Below are positions 6,865-8,276 of a stretch of DNA of 8,276 nt, in pieces; position 1 is the stretch's first letter; every line of letters begins with the position of its first letter. The notes below the pieces were generated by a model. The model was not told the origin of the DNA and searched no databases. It saw only the letters and a program-made list of their open reading frames with translations. The position numbers were made by a program, and so were the translations under genes. The stretch spans positions 1 through 8,276 of the forward strand of contig JAGXHB010000274.1 in assembly GCA_024636425.1 (NCBI GenBank). Reading direction: 5' to 3'. This stretch comes from Roseobacter sp. GTDB lineage: Bacteria > Pseudomonadota > Alphaproteobacteria > Rhodobacterales > Rhodobacteraceae.

Positions 6865-7100
6865 TGGACGAAATCTGGAAGCGCGACGAGGTGGAAAGCC
6901 CTTGCGTCAAGCTTTGTGTGGTGCATCCCGAAACGCGGCTGTGCACCGGCTGCTTGCGGTCGATCGACGAGATCACCGCCTGGTCGCGTATGACCCCCGA
7001 AGCGCGGCAGGCCGTCATGGCCGAATTGCCCGGTCGCGCCGGAACGATGTCCAAACGGCGTGGCGGGCGCGCGGCAAAGCTGGCGCGCGGTAACGGCTAG
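6861..7100 (+). CDS. DUF1289 domain protein (four-cysteine, putative metal/Fe-S binding)
   Basis: A 79-residue protein with the DUF1289 pattern: SPCVKLC (13-19) and LCTGCLRS (27-34) give Cys15, Cys19, Cys28 and Cys31, arranged C-x3-C-x8-C-x2-C. The family's IDEITAWSRMTPEARQAVM helix follows at 35-53. The C-terminus is rich in arginine and lysine, which could contact nucleic acid. Cysteine spacing suggests zinc or an Fe-S cluster, but the family has no firm function that I know. It starts at the ATG of an ATGA overlap with ruvX (a second ATG follows at 6864), so its output is probably coupled to ruvX. Its stop codon overlaps that of the opposite-strand gene on the right. Confidence 0.9.
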   Translation: MMDEIWKRDEVESPCVKLCVVHPETRLCTGCLRSIDEITAWSRMTPEARQAVMAELPGRAGTMSKRRGGRAAKLARGNG

Positions 7101-7309
7101 TTGGCCTGACGCGTCACGCCGTAGAGGAAATCAAGCATCAGATCGCTGGTCTGCGCGCCTTTGCACATCGAGGGCGCGTGGTTTTCGTTGGCGTTGCTGG
7201 TGCCGCCCATCGCGCCGAACTGCCGGGACGCTGCCCAAAAATGCGCCCGAGCCACGGCGGGGGCAAAGGCGATCACGTTGTCGAAACTGTTCTGATCATG
7301 CTGTGTCAT
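7097..7309 (-). CDS. Small hypothetical protein, 70 residues, family not recognised
   Basis: I do not recognise this protein. It has a polar N-terminus (MTQHDQNSFDNVIAFAP), a central Gly/Asn/Ser-rich stretch (about 32-45), one cysteine (Cys49), and ends in DLMLDFLYGVTRQAN. There is no signal peptide or membrane helix. Support for it being real: GAGGG seven bases before the ATG at 7309, about four-fifths of third codon positions are G or C as in its neighbours, and it fills the gap up to the DUF1289 gene exactly. Its stop and the DUF1289 stop share bases at CTAG, so the two genes converge. A 178-base spacer with repeat half-sites lies upstream. The opposite strand is also open here but has no RBS or recognisable product. 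Confidence 0.65.
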   Translation of the reverse strand: MTQHDQNSFDNVIAFAPAVARAHFWAASRQFGAMGGTSNANENHAPSMCKGAQTSDLMLDFLYGVTRQAN

Positions 7310-7379
7310 CTCAAATCCCTCAGTCCTGGTGCCGGAATGATTCTTCCCGTCATGTGCCGGTAATTCTCGCTCCGGCAGG

Positions 7380-7430
7380 GTTAATTAACTTTGAAGTTAA
7401 GGCGACAATGCGGCCGAAGCATGAAGTTAA
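7380..7430. repeat. Cluster of AAGTTAA half-sites upstream of the small orphan gene
   Basis: In an AT-rich island of the 7310-7487 spacer, TTAACTT-TG-AAGTTAA forms a 16-bp inverted repeat (7385-7400). A third copy, TGAAGTTAA, recurs at 7422-7430, exactly 30 bp after the one at 7392-7400. GTTAATTAAC, a perfect palindrome, overlaps at 7380-7389. This looks like an operator rather than a terminator, since no GC stem with a T run is present. It would serve the minus-strand gene starting at 7309. The binder is unknown. Confidence 0.45.
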
Positions 7431-7487
7431 TACGAAAAGTCGAACCAATCTCTCGGCATTGTTTCCAAATCCAACCGCCAGAACCGT

Positions 7488-8276
7488 TCAATCCTTGCGC
7501 AGCCACGCGTGTGGCCCCCCGGCATGCAGCGGTCTGAAATAGGCGATCATCCGACCCTCGGGCGGGGCTGCTTGATCAGGGGCAAAGGGTGCGACGCCGT
7601 GCAGCAAATGCCGGTGCAGCAGAATCGCCTGACCGGGCGGCACAATGACTGGTACGGGCGCGATGTGATCGAACACCGACCGCCGCGCCGCCTGATAGGG
7701 TTGGGTCAGGTCCACCTGCGTCGGATCGAGCTGTCCAATGGCCGCGCGAAGGGCGTCGCCGAGCAGATGATGACTGCCCGGCCATACCATCAACGGTGCG
7801 GCATCCGAGACGTTCAGCGGCAGTCCTAGGATAAACTGGTGCCACTCACCAAGATACCGCCGCCGGTCCGGCCCTATGGGGAGCAGCCCGTCGACATGGG
7901 CGCCAAAGCGGTTCACCCGAAATCTCTGCGCCATATCGGTCTCCTGCGGATCCTGACGCGGATATCCGGGGTAGACCACAGAAAGCTGCGCGCGGTGCCA
8001 GAGTACGGGCGCGTCGATCAGATCAGTCCACGGGCCTCTCAGGGCGACGCCGTCAATGCTGCCATCGGCGGCATTGGGCAGCGCATCGACCCCCACGAAC
8101 CAGCTGCTTCCGTGGCGCAAATGCCGCGCCTGCTGCTTGGGGTCGGACGTGATCGACATGGCGGCGGCATGGGCGGCAGCGGCCCAGTCAGCGACCGCTT
8201 GCGCCGCCGGAAGAACGACGAAACCGTCTGTGGACAGGTCGTTCAATAGCCGAGCGACTTGCGCAGCATGTTCAGC
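7488..8276 (-). CDS. PhyH-type Fe(II)/2-oxoglutarate dioxygenase (5' end beyond window)
   Basis: Non-heme iron dioxygenase of the phytanoyl-CoA dioxygenase (PhyH) family, which hydroxylates a small molecule using 2-oxoglutarate and O2. Numbered from the TTG at 8246, GAHVDGL gives His117 and Asp119, LLHGV gives His216, and EGRMIAYFRP gives Arg232. These are the iron triad and the 2-oxoglutarate arginine in normal order. LMVWPGSHHLLGDALR (152-167) is the family's PGSH segment. The reading frame stays open past 8246 to the right edge. TTG at 8246 has no Shine-Dalgarno, and the only nearby ATG (8269) is out of frame, so I treat the gene as 5'-partial. The substrate cannot be told. It is well separated from the sox genes, so no link to sarcosine is claimed. 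The stop is TGA at 7488. Confidence 0.88.
   Translation of the reverse strand, partial: AEHAAQVARLLNDLSTDGFVVLPAAQAVADWAAAAHAAAMSITSDPKQQARHLRHGSSWFVGVDALPNAADGSIDGVALRGPWTDLIDAPVLWHRAQLSVVYPGYPRQDPQETDMAQRFRVNRFGAHVDGLLPIGPDRRRYLGEWHQFILGLPLNVSDAAPLMVWPGSHHLLGDALRAAIGQLDPTQVDLTQPYQAARRSVFDHIAPVPVIVPPGQAILLHRHLLHGVAPFAPDQAAPPEGRMIAYFRPLHAGGPHAWLRKD

Noticed and set aside
7356..7376. GCCGG...CCGGC inverted repeat as a terminator for the dioxygenase gene
   Set aside because: Only five pairs with an eleven-base loop and no T run on the minus strand.
7060..7542. Plus-strand 160-codon frame crossing the DUF1289 end, the small gene and the spacer
   Set aside because: Starts inside the DUF1289 gene, has a low-complexity Arg/Ser-rich translation, and runs through the repeat-bearing spacer.

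Overview
This GC-rich window looks like a chromosomal segment of an alphaproteobacterium, most likely a Rhodobacteraceae/Roseobacter-group bacterium. The basis is GC-biased third codon positions, a soxB-soxD-soxA order, a RuvX whose N-terminal wording I recall from roseobacters, a roseobacter-style CcmI, and a short intergenic element (about 2931-2970) of a kind I remember from that group. Everything was read by eye; no search was run.

Left part (1-4933, minus strand): an operon for heterotetrameric sarcosine oxidase. It reads soxB (beta, FAD/FMN oxidase), a small single-pass membrane protein of unknown function, soxD (delta, zinc subunit) and soxA (alpha, NAD- and folate-binding). SoxA runs off the left edge; soxG would be expected beyond it. 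Together SoxABDG oxidise sarcosine to glycine, pass the methyl carbon to tetrahydrofolate and reduce O2 to H2O2. This is a late step of choline/glycine betaine breakdown. A strong hairpin lies between the small membrane gene and soxD, and the roseobacter-like repeat lies between soxD and soxA.

Centre (4934-5155): a 222-base divergent regulatory region. It holds a plausible sigma-70 promoter for soxB and a perfect 13-bp direct repeat with a 52-bp period, roughly five helical turns.

Right-centre (5156-7100, plus strand): a tightly coupled trio, ccmI (cytochrome c maturation), ruvX (RNase H-fold nuclease/resolvase family) and a small DUF1289 four-cysteine protein. Each junction is an ATGA overlap.

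Right end (7097-8276, minus strand): a 70-residue protein I do not recognise, whose stop codon overlaps that of the DUF1289 gene. After a 178-base spacer with a cluster of AAGTTAA half-sites comes a PhyH-type Fe(II)/2-oxoglutarate dioxygenase that is open to the right edge.

No stretch over 300 bases lacks a gene. I see no tRNA, rRNA, CRISPR array, insertion sequence or prophage. Most of the window is ordinary metabolism. The less explained items are the small membrane gene inside the sox operon, the two regulatory repeat clusters, the intercistronic hairpin and repeat, and the orphan small gene.
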